DNA from: Rosellinia necatrix | Lineage: Eukaryota; Ascomycota; Sordariomycetes; Xylariales; Xylariaceae | Direction of reading: 5' to 3' | Length of the DNA stretch: 64,000 bases | NCBI GenBank assembly: GCA_021209875.1 | Contig: JAGYVD010000005.1 | Coordinates: 2,728,001 to 2,792,000, forward strand | Shown here: positions 34,821 through 46,299 of the stretch, piece after piece | Position numbering within the stretch: position 1 is the first letter of the stretch | Layout: every line of letters begins with the position of its first letter | Notes under the pieces: generated by a model | Databases searched by the model: none | What the model was told of the DNA's origin: nothing | Seen by the model: the letters and a program-made list of their open reading frames with translations, nothing else | Position numbers and translations under genes: made by a program

Positions 34821-35661
34821 TCAAAAGTTAGAACCTAGCTCAACAGGATATTGGCCACGCATCACTCCAGTTTTGTTCTCCGATGGCCGGAAGACCTGAG
34901 CTTGTACCACCTCCTTTCCTCTCTGGCGCCTCTCCCACAGCGCCCATGTGAGCATCGCGATCGAAAGAAGGCCGAGTGGGACTCCTAATCCAACACCCAC
35001 GGCGACAGTATCATTTGAACTCGATTCGTTTTGGCAAGTTGAATTCATAGTTTCAGGTCCCGATGAAGCGACGGTATCATTTGCCTTCAAGTCATTCTGG
35101 CACGTCGCATTCGTCGTCTCGGACCCTACTGGAACGTAGTTGCCCAAGAACCCTTTGCCGAGAATCACAGTTGTTGGGTCCAATTCGAATGGTCCCGAAC
35201 TCAAGGTGCACCCAACAGAATTGTTGTCCGGATCCGCGACGGGGTCGCCACAGCAATATTGAGATGAGGTCTGGTGATACCTATATAAAGAGAGAGCCAC
35301 TCCCTCATGGCGGTTCACTACATCGCTTCGTCAGTCTCATGACACCGACGCTCATCTTGGGGGCCGACGGACCATCTATACAGTGGCGAGGACAACTGGC
35401 GGACCTCCAAGCCGGATCCGTGCATGTCGAGCGCGAGAGCTCAAATGCGCCTGCCACATGAAGGCAAAGCCCATTAGCCAAGCATAGGAACCCGGGACTG
35501 CAGCAGTGGCTATGAGTTATCCCGTCACCACACGGGATATCAATTTCCGAAATATCGCCTGCCGGATAGTAGCACTGCTGAGAAGAAGCCGCTGCCAATG
35601 ATGCCATTTGCCAAATCCATAGGGTAAATACAGCCGCCGGTATTATTAAGGGCCGGAACAT
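34821..35661 (-). CDS. Cys-rich single-pass membrane protein, unknown function
   Basis: Two open blocks on the minus strand. The first starts at ATG 35661 with a signal peptide (MFRPLIIPAAVFTLWIWQMASLAAA cut into its hydrophobic core) and a Cys-rich domain: QQCYYPAGDI, IPCGDGITHSHCC, GFLCLANGLCL, SCPRHC. The second block carries SSQYCCGDP, then an Asn-rich stalk with NATCQND and NSTCQNE repeats, a membrane helix VGLGVPLGLLSIAMLTWALW, and a basic cytosolic tail. The frames differ, so a short intron lies at about 35270-35345. I could not fix it: a phase-0 solution uses a GTC-type donor and an ACCAG acceptor. The layout is common for fungal wall or surface sensors of unknown ligand. An upstream in-frame extension contains a (CAA)n run and is probably leader sequence. 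Confidence 0.62.
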
Positions 35662-38600
35662 GATGCTCGAGTTGAGAAAATTCCCACGAAGGCTGCCGGA
35701 ACAACAACAACAACAACAACGACCCGAGGCCACCGGAGCCGGTTTAAAAAAGGAGAAGCATATATAAATGACGATATGAATTCACGGCCGGATGTCCTAT
35801 CGTAACGCTTCTTCACAAGGAAAGTATTGTGCTCTCGATATCATTCGACGACTTGGGCTATAAATACCCCAGGTCACAATCTACTGAGAGCTGAGAGCTA
35901 GGGCCCAGATGGCCGTGACCAGGCTAGAAAAGCCAAGATTCCATGCCCCGTTCGGCGCTCGTCTGCACCATGTTAGGTGTAATTTGGTGGACATTACATA
36001 TACACTAGAAATATTCGTGGCTGATAGGCGGCCGCCGTATCTTCTTTGCCGGCGGTCCTAGTCTGCAATAAGATACTCGGTCTGTCTATCATAGCGGCTA
36101 ATTGGCCGCCTACTAAATTGTTCACCGTGGCACTGCATCATCTGAGGCGATCCTATCCCGCGAAGCGCCGATCCAGCCCCAGCACCTGCAACGTAGCCTA
36201 TATTGCTCTTCTAACGGAAAAGGGCAGAATGTTGTCCTGTGTTACGCCATTATAGGTTAGCATACTCTACAAATTCATAGCGTGAGGGCATCTACAAATA
36301 ACCGAGGCGTTGACGAACTACTGATACTTGCCTCTCCGGAACCCCCACAGCCCATCTCCTGCCTGGCCTTTGGTACCCCATCCAGGCAGAGCCTACAATC
36401 CTGCCCATAATTACCTAAAATCTAAGACTTTTAATAAAAGCGGTAGCACTGTATCGCCGGGTGATGCGTGGTATGGGCACTTCGGAGGGCGGTAAAGGGT
36501 ACCAACAAAGGCATTGGTTTGGTAACTGCTTAGCCGAATTCATGACGCATGTGAGTGAGGTGTGAAGATAAATAGTAGAGTTACTGTATTTAGTGATACA
36601 GACGGCAGAACGATGATAGGAATTAATCTCTGTTATATTGGGTTTCAAGATGGATGATAGATATTATTTCAGAGCTCCCACCTATACTGTCAGGTCCAAT
36701 AATGACCCTGCTAGCTACCACCCGACACCTAGGGTGGTTCTAGTACTGGAAATAGGTGTATATAAGGACCTTCGGGACCCCCTCGGGTCTTGAAGGGTTC
36801 AGGAATCAATTGTTAACCCTATTGAGCCCTAAATACAACCACCACACCCTCCCTACGGCCTAGAACATGCCTATCTATTCACTCCGTGATTCCTAAACTG
36901 ACATATACTAAGGCACCTATTGGCATAGTTGGGCGATTGTTGACTTTTGTCGTTGTCTCTGCACCTTTCCTCATTTGGTTTTCCTACTATCTCATTAATA
37001 CTATACAGGTGTATTTCTTGCCAATACCAGCCACTTAACTGGTCATTAGTGTAAGATATCTAATCCAAAAACAGCAAATTCATGGACCTCATATACAGGC
37101 ACATACAACTTCCTAGCCTAGGTAGGTACTTAGTAGCCAGTGCTCCTACATATATTTGTATGCCGCTTTCCGTTACCATCGTCATCACTGTCATATACAT
37201 CCTCAACCCTTCATACCTTAGTAGAGTTGGGTCGCCATGAAGACGAAGCAAAACATCGTCCCGTTATGCTGTCCTTTCCCACGCTTGGGAGGATTAAAAG
37301 ATCCACTTTAGAGACATTATCTGTGCAAACATAGTGAAAATAAAACGTGGTTTTCAGAAAGGGGAAGCGGTATGCAAGCTTGCAAAGTAGTGTATTTGGG
37401 CTACGCAATGACACGACAAGGATGCAATCGACTCCCCGGGTCGTTGATGCAAAGAATCCGACGCCTCTTACCCTTTTAACCGATATATCACAGCCCACTC
37501 CGCCTCTAGAATCCTCAGAGGAATTTACATGAACCATGAGCTTACAAGAGGCCGAACGTCACAATAGCCATTGGCCGCAGACAATGTTTAATCCTGCTGC
37601 CCTAAGTGGAAAATAACGGGAGGTAAGGATAAAGGCGCCATTACGTCCCGTAATTCTGAATAAAACCAATATTGACGAAAGCATATTGAGAGGCTACAAG
37701 AGCAGATATGCAAGACGACAGATGGTCAATCTATCTTTAGTTGGTACAACTATGAGGTACCTACTCAGGGTCAACCGAAAAGTAATAATGCATGGTGAAT
37801 CACGTGGCTATTGGTTGTCGAGATACCGACCCTTTCTCTGTCAAAATACACTAGGTAGGGGGCAACTACCACTCGAAGAAATTGAGGCTATTATTAGTCG
37901 CGGCCTGAGCTGAGTGTGACCGGGTTGAGAGAGGGTTTGTATCCAAACGCAGACTGGCCGACATCAATAAAACGCTCGATTATGAGAATTGCATCTTATA
38001 TATATTGCCCTTGTCCTACGTTGAAGCTGGGGAGGCGGCGTTGTTTATATCCTTGGAGGCATCGCTACACTACCTACTTACCGATCCGAAGTGCAAGGCG
38101 CCTGGTATCTGGTATCTTCTGTGTGCCAGGGAGCCTAATTGACAGCATTCTATAAGTGCTAGATGCGCTACTACTTAGTGTTCTGTACCAGGTTTTACCA
38201 CTTACTTACACTGCATAGTAGCGCGGGGATATATCGTGCTAAATTCACCTCTCAGATATACCTAAAGTGAACTAACTCATTGGCCTTCCATGTGCATCCC
38301 GTGTTTTCGCCCTTCACGGTTGAACCAGATCCGGGGTTGGAGATGTGCTACATGGCATTACGTCTCAGCCATGTCTGAGCAGGGGGCATTTGCGCTTAGC
38401 GCCACGAGGAGCCCACAAGGTAGCCAGGATTCCCCGCCAAATCGAAACATTTACAGTTTTATACTAACTACCAATCCAGTAACTATACCAATCCAGTACC
38501 CTATGTAGTTCACCTAGGTGGCACCTAGACACGACCCTACGGCCATACCCTAAATAATGTCTGAGGGCATGGCGTGCGCAGTTTCTCCCATTACTATGCC

Positions 38601-38713
38601 TTCTTACTCACCTATGATCTTCATAGATCGCTCTTTAGCCTTATAAATTTAATAATTCTATTTTCCTTCCGGTTTTTCCCCCTTGGCAGCTGGCTCTGCC
38701 TGTGTAGATCATC
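35662..38713. other. Gene-poor region with an LTR-like fragment
   Basis: About 3 kb without a supported gene. 35701-35719 is a CAA microsatellite. At about 36740-36850 is a TATATAAGG box followed by short inverted words and TTCAGGAATCAATTGT, resembling the promoter part of a retroelement LTR and similar to sequence at 46340-46410. The rest contains only short ORFs. Confidence 0.4.
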
Positions 38714-39914
38714 ATGGACTCGCAAAAACCCCAGTACGACAACTTACACATAGATGATCACTCTGATTCGAGGTCCAGCACCGAGGTCGAGTCTTTGATG
38801 AGCGGTCAAAAACGGTGGCACGACGTGGAACTAAACAGTCCAACACGACGGACAAAGAAAAATGGGATCCTAGCAACATTCAAATTCTCAAGATGGATAC
38901 TCGATACGTTGCTATTACTGGTTATCCTGGCGTTGCTTGTTCGAGACCAGTGGCGGTCACCGGCGGTACTGCGAGACCCAAACATCTGGCAGTTCGGGCA
39001 GGATTTTACAGGAGTAGGCCCCAAATGTAGGAAATATTCCAACACGTGTCGGTTTATTGGAGCATGAAAAACTAACCGGATATGTCAGTCTCATCCAAGA
39101 TCACCACATTCGCGCGAGACGAGTCATATGCACCGAATAACACCGCCCACTTCTTCTCTGAGAAGGTCCTTGATAAGTGGAATGAACTTATGCCGAGTAG
39201 GTTCAGCCCGACAGCCGTATGCGGAGGAGAGCGTGTTGTTTGTTTGTTAACGAGCATCGATAGTCGGGATGGGCTTCGTGTGGGTTAATGATACAGAGAA
39301 ATACCATGACCTACCAACACCCATAATGTGGCCAGAGAAAACTGTCTTCACCACGTCGGCAACGCATCAGCTGCACTGTCTTGTACGTATTCGGCATATC
39401 TTTGGTGAGTCCCGAGAAAAAATGGCGCTAATCGAGTTCCCAGTTCGCTATCGTGCAGACGTACTCTGGCATGACATCCGGTCACGAAATCCCTGACGAT
39501 CATCATTGGCATATGATTCATTGTTTTGATTATATGCGACAGTACGTGTTCTTTTACTCTTCTGCCTCTCATATTAGGCAGGATTCCCTCACTCACAGGT
39601 TCTTATGGTCTTCCACGCCACATGACAAGGAGCCGAGGCCGTGTCTCTAGGGGCAGCAGCCTTCTATCTAACACCTCTACTCTTATAGGGCGATCATGTG
39701 CAGCGCTGATATGGCGCTTGAAGGTCTGGAAACTACATTCCCTGACCATAACGGCGGCTCTGACGGGTGGGATTCGAAGCATGGTGAGTCATCCCCGGAT
39801 CGCTGTCTTCATTCGACGCATCGTTTAATACCTCACATAGTGTGCAAAGACTGGAGTCAGGTCAAGTCGTACCTCGAAAGTGTACGGGCTTACGATGACC
39901 AATTAATCTATTGA
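38714..39914 (+). CDS. UstYa-family (DUF3328) oxidase-like protein
   Basis: Six exons: 38714-39026, 39089-39196, 39264-39382, 39444-39541, 39689-39783 and 39841-39914. All introns (57-147 bp) have GT/AG ends, and the total of 807 bp codes for 268 residues. Residues 61-77 form a single membrane anchor after a charged N-terminus. The lumenal domain has both family HxxHC motifs, HQLHC at 175-179 and HMIHC at 203-207, then the CFDYMRQ and CSADMALEG blocks and the conserved DGWDSKHVCKDW tail. UstYa-type proteins perform oxidative cyclisation, hydroxylation or chlorination in fungal RiPP pathways (ustiloxin, asperipin, cyclochlorotine) and occur in other secondary-metabolite clusters. No precursor peptide, methyltransferase or peptidase was found next to it, so the substrate is unknown. 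Multi-exon splicing is intact, so it looks functional. Confidence 0.9.
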
Positions 39915-40097
39915 GATATTTTAAAACAAAACAAGTCATATCGTGACTCTTTTGAGTACTTGGAAACAGCCTACTACGCGTCGATTCATAATCTGTCAAA
40001 TTAAGCATCGGGCCATCGTGATGAGGAGGTATCATGATCCATCATGTCAGCCTTATTTTCCTGTCCGAATATGGGAGAACTGAGCCTCAGCATAGAC

Positions 40098-40448
40098 TTA
40101 CCTGCTCCCTCCCTCTGGCATTTCAAAGTCGGAAGCGCTGGGGAACAACTCCAAGGCAGGTTGGGCAAACGCGGGAGTATTGTCTACTTCTCTCGCCTCC
40201 TTTTCCTTCTTTTCTGCCTCGGCTCTCTCCTTTTCTTCTTGCTCGGCTCTGGCTTGTTCAGGGAAGCACACGTCACACGTGTCGTCGATGACGGGGAACG
40301 CGCGTGGTCTATCTGGACGGCCGTTGACGATGCGCTCCTGGCATTTCTCCCTCAGACCGAGACGGGCCGCTAGACACACGTGTACAGGCTCGAACCTGGC
40401 ATGCCAGTGTCGGCACGAACGGTATGTGAAAGCATTGCAAGTACACAT
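40098..40448 (-). CDS. Small Cys/His-rich cytosolic protein, unknown function
   Basis: Single frame of 116 residues, ATG at 40448. The N-terminal half holds regularly spaced Cys and His (MCTCNAFTYRSCRHWHARF, VCLAARLGLREKCQERI, DDTCDVC), suggesting metal binding. The C-terminal half is a highly charged coiled-coil stretch (EQEEKERAEAEKKEKEAREV). Similar small proteins, starting MCxx with a C-H-C pattern, are widespread in filamentous fungi with no assigned role, so I think this is real although the reverse frame is also open. An additional exon cannot be excluded. Confidence 0.55.
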   Translation of the reverse strand: MCTCNAFTYRSCRHWHARFEPVHVCLAARLGLREKCQERIVNGRPDRPRAFPVIDDTCDVCFPEQARAEQEEKERAEAEKKEKEAREVDNTPAFAQPALELFPSASDFEMPEGGSR

Positions 40449-41102
40449 GGTGTGCTATATAAGTAAAGGTTAGAGTTGGCCGTACGTAGGACGGACGTAT
40501 GGCTGTTTGATGGTGATATCGAGGAAAGACGACAGAGCGGTTGTGTGTTGATTGTTGGTGCACGACATGGGCTTGCAGGCAAGAGTCTGCTTTTATGTCC
40601 ATTCGGCATCGAGTTGTGCTCGGAGATTGGCCTTTGTTATGAAATAGCACACAATAGATTTGAGGATTGGCCATTGACATCTTTATATGCATTGATTGAC
40701 CGGTACCTCAAAGGTGACTAAGTCAACCCTTGGCATGTCAAAGACCTCGTCGTCGTCCTTGAGAGTAACAATACAATGAATTTGATAAAAGTTGACTGTG
40801 TTGTGTCCCACTTGAATCAATACCTACCTAGGTACCCCGATATTATTTATTCAACTAACCGCTATATATTTCTTACGGGGCTTGCATTTTTAAGTTGCCA
40901 TGTTATGTTACCTACCTACGTAGAAGTGCCTACTCACCTACCGATGCACCCAACTAACTTTGTAGGACTGTCCATTTCAACACCCCCCACCCCCTTCCCC
41001 CCCCTCCCTTCCCCCCCATTAGATCGCGCACTTGCTCCCGTCCTATATCCATCTGCGTGGTTACAATCCCGCCTAGGGTATTCAGAGCGTAGTCGCAACA
41101 AC
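40449..41102. other. Promoter region of DPH1
   Basis: No ORF with support. Contains TACCTACCTAGGTA words at about 40825-40935 and a C-rich/CT-rich tract (40980-41020) just before the DPH1 start, typical of a fungal core promoter. Confidence 0.45.
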
Positions 41103-42564
41103 ATGGAGGAAGATCGCGCCCAGGCAGATTTAGGGATTGCTGCGGATATCGAGGAGGCACATGCCCCGCCCCCGCCTGAACCCTCCATCAAGCAGCCCAG
41201 GAAGAGATTTGTCGGCCGACGGACGGCAGCAAGAAATGCAGCGACCGAACCGGTTGATGGGGATGCCGGCACCATCCAAGGTATGCGCAAACATTATTAC
41301 ACTTCTCTGGTCTCTCTCTCTCTCACACACCGTTTTTCCTTTTTCTCCCCCTCTTCTTTTCACATCGTATTATCTCTACCCACATGAAGACTAAGTAGAA
41401 AAAAAAACGCCAGTTTCTCAAGCTAGGCGACCGCCAAGGCTACTGAACCAGGTCCCCCCTGAGATTCTGAATGACCCAGAGCTGAAGGAGGCGATCGCCC
41501 TTTTGCCTGCAAACTACTCCTTTGAGATCCCGAAGACGATCCATAGGATACGATCCTCTGGCGCCAAGAGGGTCGCTTTGCAGATGCCCGAGGGCCTTCT
41601 CTTATTCGCCACCACCATTTCAGACATCCTGACCCAGTTCTGCCCCGGCATTGAGACCCTTATCATGGGAGATGTTACCTACGGAGCTTGCTGCATCGAT
41701 GACTACACGGCGCGGGCCTTGGGTTGCGATCTCTTGGTGCACTATGCCCACAGCTGCCTCATACCAGTCGATGTCACCAAGATCAAGGTGCTATATGTAT
41801 TTGTTGACATTAGCATCGATACAGCGCATCTCCTAGCCAGCATGGAGCGTAACTTTGCTCCCCCAAAGACTATCGCAATAGTGGGCACGATACAGTTCAA
41901 CGCCACCATCCATGGCGTTCGCTCTGCGCTTGAAAAGGCCGGCTTCAAGGTATTGATACCGCAAATTGCGCCACTATCAAAAGGCGAGATCCTAGGATGC
42001 ACCTCACCACACTTGCCCGAGACAGAACACGTCGATCTCATACTTTATCTAGGAGACGGTCGTTTCCATCTTGAAAGCATCATGATACACAACCCGACTA
42101 TACCGGCGTACCGATACGATCCGTACTCCAGAAAGTTGACCCGCGAGACGTATGGCCACGAGGAAATGCAGAACCTGCGAAAGGATGCCATTCAGACCGC
42201 GAAGGGAGCAAAAAGATGGGGGTTGATTCTCGGATCGTTAGGTCGTCAAGGTAACCCACATACTATGACGTTGATCGAGGATAAACTAAAGTCGATGGGC
42301 ATCCCCTGGGTAAACCTACTGCTTAGTGAGATTTTCCCAGGTAAACTCGCCATGATGAGCGACGTGGAGTGCTGGGTACAGGTAGCCTGCCCCAGACTAA
42401 GCATCGACTGGGGCTACGCGTTTCCGCGACCGCTGCTGACGCCTTATGAAGCTCTGGTGGCCTTGAATGAGAGGCAGGACTGGTCTGAGACTGGCGTCTA
42501 CCCCATGGACTATTATGCAAGAGAAGGGCTTGGGAGAACAAAAGACATTAAGGTCTCAACTTGA
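41103..42564 (+). CDS. DPH1: Diphthamide biosynthesis protein 1 (2-(3-amino-3-carboxypropyl)histidine synthase subunit)
   Basis: Exons 41103-41280 and 41414-42564, with a 133-bp intron (GTATGC...GCCAG). 442 residues. With Dph2 it transfers the 3-amino-3-carboxypropyl group of SAM to the target histidine of elongation factor 2, the first step of diphthamide synthesis, using a radical [4Fe-4S] cluster. The three cluster-binding Cys contexts are present: [23 protein letters not shown] and [17 protein letters not shown]. Other conserved blocks are [22 protein letters not shown] and [13 protein letters not shown]. The N-terminal 59 residues from exon 1 are Pro/Arg-rich and poorly conserved. The CT microsatellite near 41310 lies in the intron. 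Length matches fungal Dph1. A single conserved housekeeping gene among accessory neighbours. Confidence 0.94.
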
Positions 42565-43668
42565 ATGCTTTGAACACTCTTCGGCCACGGGGCAGATTGG
42601 GGGCTGTTCCGAACTGCGCGGCAAGATCGCGTTCGGTCCCTAAAAGCAAAGAAAAAGGACAATCACACGATGCCCTTTGGGTGATGGCAAGACGGTATGG
42701 GGCATTGTAGCGCGCCTCAGCTGGGCATGCTGTATACCTATCCGCCTAAGATCACATACCCATCCATTGGCACATGTTGTGCTAGACCCTAAGAGAAGGG
42801 CGCCATCGCGCAACATGCCAGGCTTAGAACAGTATATTATTACCAATTTCAATGCGATATCGGGTTTGGTGCATCAGGTGGCTTAGTAGGATCCGAGATG
42901 CTAAGGCGCTTATTGGCAAGTTAGTGGGGGACATGTCGTGGTAGGATGTCTGAATCTCCGCCATATATATATTTCATGTGACGGGTCGTTACTTATTCAA
43001 TATGCCACGCGCGGAGGAAGCGAAGGTTCAGATGTATGATCAACAAACGACATCCGAGCTCATGATTACTTACAGGTTACAGCTTCCAGGTTACAGGGAC
43101 GGGTTCCAACCATTCGTAAAGGCGCATTTGGCGCTGGCGCTAGGTCCGACCACGTGCGATACGCCTCACAAGGCATAAAAAGAAAACAAATGTACAACAC
43201 CAAGGATTCGCTGGTCGTCACCGACCCAACTACTAATTCGGCGGTCACAATAATTAGACGTAGCAGCTCGGGGTGCCATGAACTGGTGTCATTGGACTTA
43301 AAAACCTGCTATCTTGCCTCTAAGAAGTGTGTGTGAAGTTTGACCTGCGTTAATTGGAGCGTGCCGTGTTCTATACCGTGAACTGAATGCTGGAATTAGT
43401 TATGTGTAGTTAATTAGGTAGGAGTTAGAGTTGGCAAGTCACAGTGCGTCAGACTGTCTATAGTATATAGCATAGTTCTGGACCTAGTCCACACAGTGAA
43501 CTCCATAACCAATACAACACAGTTATGCTACCTAGGTAGCTTAGGTACACTAGCGCCAGAGGGGGGTCTGTGGAGAGGATCACCAAAAATGGTCTCAGCC
43601 ATATGATATTCTCTTAAACATCATACCTACAGTCGATCCCTTGCGCTAGTGTAGTAACAAAGTTAATA
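42565..43668. other. Intergenic region, nothing recognised
   Basis: Short ORFs only. Includes the 3' UTR of DPH1 and TACCTAGGTAGC near 43530. Confidence 0.4.
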
Positions 43669-43676
43669 CGGTATAC

Positions 43677-44177
43677 TAGGGTTGGCTTATAGGTACTTAA
43701 TCAGGAGGTTGAAAGTTCGAGCCTTTCCGGGGGAGCCAGATGATTCGAAGGTGAAAGTCTTTTCCATTGCGCTAAGTATGTTATTTGTCCCGAAGGACAT
43801 GGGTACATTTCTTGCCTGGTCTTAAGTACCACCTATCAGTACCCATGGGTTTTGCCAAGGACCTAAAACCCACGAAACGAGCCCATGGGTAAAAAGCCTA
43901 CGGGTAACCTATAGATTTTTTTAAAAAAAAAAAATTTATAAAAAATCTTAGTTATTTTATAAAATTATAAAAAGATAGATTATATATATTATTATTTAAA
44001 TATTTAAACTTTCTATATTTCATATATAAAAATTATTTTTTAGATTAGTACATTGATTAGTACAAAGCGGATAAGTTTTGCCAACAGCCCATGGGTCCTT
44101 GGCAAACCCCTTCTGGGTACCCATGGGTTCTATGGGCTCTATAGGTTTTGGGTTTTGGGTTGAACTGTCCAACCCTA
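43677..44177. mobile_element. hAT-type nonautonomous element (MITE), 501 bp, with 8-bp target duplication
   Basis: Ends are TAGGGTTGG on the left and CCAACCCTA on the right, a 9-bp terminal inverted repeat fitting the hAT consensus (YARNG start). The element is flanked by a perfect direct 8-bp duplication, CGGTATAC, at 43669-43676 and 44178-44185, the length that hAT transposases make. Subterminal inverted copies of CCCATGGG and of TTTGCCAAGGACC (43852-43863 and complementary at 44096-44107) flank an AT-rich core (about 43912-44060). There is no transposase ORF. The left part also contains a tRNA-like T-arm (GAAAG stem, TTCGAGC loop, CTTTC) at about 43711-43727. The flawless duplication suggests a fairly recent insertion. 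Confidence 0.85.
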
Positions 44178-44222
44178 CGGTATACTTGTTTTTAGCTTCC
44201 CGGCATATAGAAACACATTGGA

Positions 44223-45104
44223 ATGATCCGGGGCCCCAGCACTGCAACAATCTCCAACACAATCACCAACACAAGCTCTGGCAGCGCTGCAACAGTCACG
44301 AATAAAGTAACGAATACGGGTTCCGGAAGCACAAGAACAACCACTAGGACGACAACTCTGACTAACTTCGGAGATTTGACCACATTCACTTCTAGCGGGA
44401 CCGCGACCGTAACGAACGGGGCAATCGTGTCAACTATCACGACGACTAGTACTATACGCCCCGTTATCAGCCCTGATGAACTAAGCGACGAAGCAACAAC
44501 TATCACGGCCTTTTCCAACAACATGTCTTTCATACGTCATGTCATGTGCCTGGCGGCAAGTCTACCCATCGCCTTCCTTAACAAGTCGCCGGTCTTCAAG
44601 GCGATTGCCCTTCTATGCGCCATGACTACCTTCTACTCTTTCCCTATGACGCCAAAAACGGCTCAAGTCATTTGCACGCTCAGCTTTGTGCCAAGTACTA
44701 CGTTATACTACATAAATGGAGGTATTCCCCAAAATCAGGAAGACAACGAAATATTCGGTGAGTCTCTCTTTCTTTCTCTACCTGAGTTGTTCTGTTAGAT
44801 TCTAATCATCGATAGCTCTACTCTTTATTCTTTCCTTCAACAGCCAGAAATTGACTCCCGAGGAGAGCATGCAGACGCAACGTCCGAAGGACATTTTCCT
44901 TCGTTGCGTAGAGAAGAGTCTACTTTCACTAGTAAATTACTTCTATACAATTATCGTCACTGGCAACTCTCTCACATCGGGGCTTATGCCAGGAGCATGC
45001 TTTTTCGTCTTTCTTTGGCCTTGGGTGGTTACACCTTCTATAGCTCTTTATCAATCGTGGTGGAGACAGAGAGACGACGCAAGCGTGTGACGATAGTTGT
45101 ATGA
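44223..45104 (+). CDS. Orphan Ser/Thr-rich protein with hydrophobic segments
   Basis: Exon 1 44223-44757 and exon 2 44848-45104. The 90-bp intron (GTGAGT...CAGCCAG) keeps one frame of 263 residues. The first 80 residues are almost only Ser, Thr, Asn and Gly in repeated words such as TITNTSSGS and TTTRTTTLTN, as in mucin-like or GPI-type stalks. Then come hydrophobic helices (IRHVMCLAASLPIAFL and AIALLCAMTTFYSF) and a basic C-terminal tail (VETERRRKRVTIVV). No signal peptide precedes the Ser/Thr part, and the start lies only 38 bp after the hAT duplication. The visible gene may therefore be the 3' end of a longer one interrupted by the insertion. Family not recognised. Confidence 0.5.
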
Positions 45105-46299
45105 CAGAAGATGGAGAAATCTGGTGAAATTGTGCGGTGGTCGTCCTCAATCCCGTGGGCCCAGGCGACAATTTTCGACAACCCTAGCACCCTCGCCTTG
45201 GTCCAGCTGGGGACCCCACCTGGCCTATTAATTATGCTTCCCTTACCGGAAGCACTCGGGGAGACGAACATCCTCTCAGTCTACTATCAACAGGCCACGA
45301 CCCAAAGTCTCGAATACCTCCGACTTCGTTATTACGTGTCACAAGGCATAGAGACAAAGGAGACTTCTATATATGTATCCAGGTAGCCTCGCCTAGCCTT
45401 GAGACCCTCGTGCAACAACAAGAGTCTATTGCCTACCGCATACTTGGGTTCGTGACATTACGAAACGCCAATGACCCCACCTGGCCTATTATGGTCCCTG
45501 CGTCGGAAGCACTCAAGTCTAGAAACAATTTGCCGGCCCGGTATGATAAGGCGTTGAGTTGGCCGCGTGGAATAGCTCCGGCACTGCCATGACGAAGCAT
45601 CGAATATCCCACCTGACCCACCATGGTCCGTTTCTGAGAGAAGCCTCAGATCGATCACTTCGAATTTCTTTATCACTTCTGATCACGGAATGAGCCATGG
45701 CGGTAATCGTGCTGTAGGTGTTTAACTATAATAGCATGCGGAGTCCTGCTGACACTGGGAACAAGCAAGATGTGGTAGCCCTAACGAGCGATTTCTCCAT
45801 CACTGTTACCTTCCAGGGTTGACTGGCTTTCTTCGTTACTCCGGTCCATTTTCTGCGGCATTTGGAGTACACAACGATTCTTGATCCACGGTCGCAAACT
45901 TGTTCCTTGCAAAGAAGCTCTGCTGTCGTCTGGTGTTTCCTGCAGTAGACACTACCCCTCACTGGACATTACCCTCTGAATTTACATTCGGGTGATCTCT
46001 TCCACTTTACTATCGGAAGACATGAGCCCGTGTTGCTTTGAGACCAGGTCAACTCTGTTCCTGCATGCATACTTCGAAGAAAAATCATCTAGATCAGGTG
46101 GATCACACACTCTACCGCTCTGCTGGGCTACACACCATTTATAACGTTCTTGCATGGAACATATTATGGAGATGGGCTCGAATTATATTGGGCAGTGGAT
46201 GAGATACTGAAGGCTATCACCCTTGTTGTAATGCAATCTCCAAACAGCAACTATGAATCTGTGGGCATAGCTATCGGGCGCTAGGGTAGCAAGAGGCTC
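45105..46299. other. Region with diverged repeated segments
   Basis: Three related stretches recur at about 45205-45260, 45475-45525 and 45605-45655, each reading roughly CCCACCTGGCC, then CC, then a GAAGCACTC/GAAGCCTC word. In open frames the first two encode similar peptides (GLLIMLPLPEAL and WPIMVPASEAL). This may be a decayed repeat-containing coding region or old tandem duplication. Nothing else is recognised to 46299. Confidence 0.35.

Noticed and set aside
40776..41387. 203-codon frame starting upstream of DPH1
   Set aside because: Its upstream part is translated promoter repeats and its end runs into the DPH1 intron; only the part from 41103 fits DPH1.
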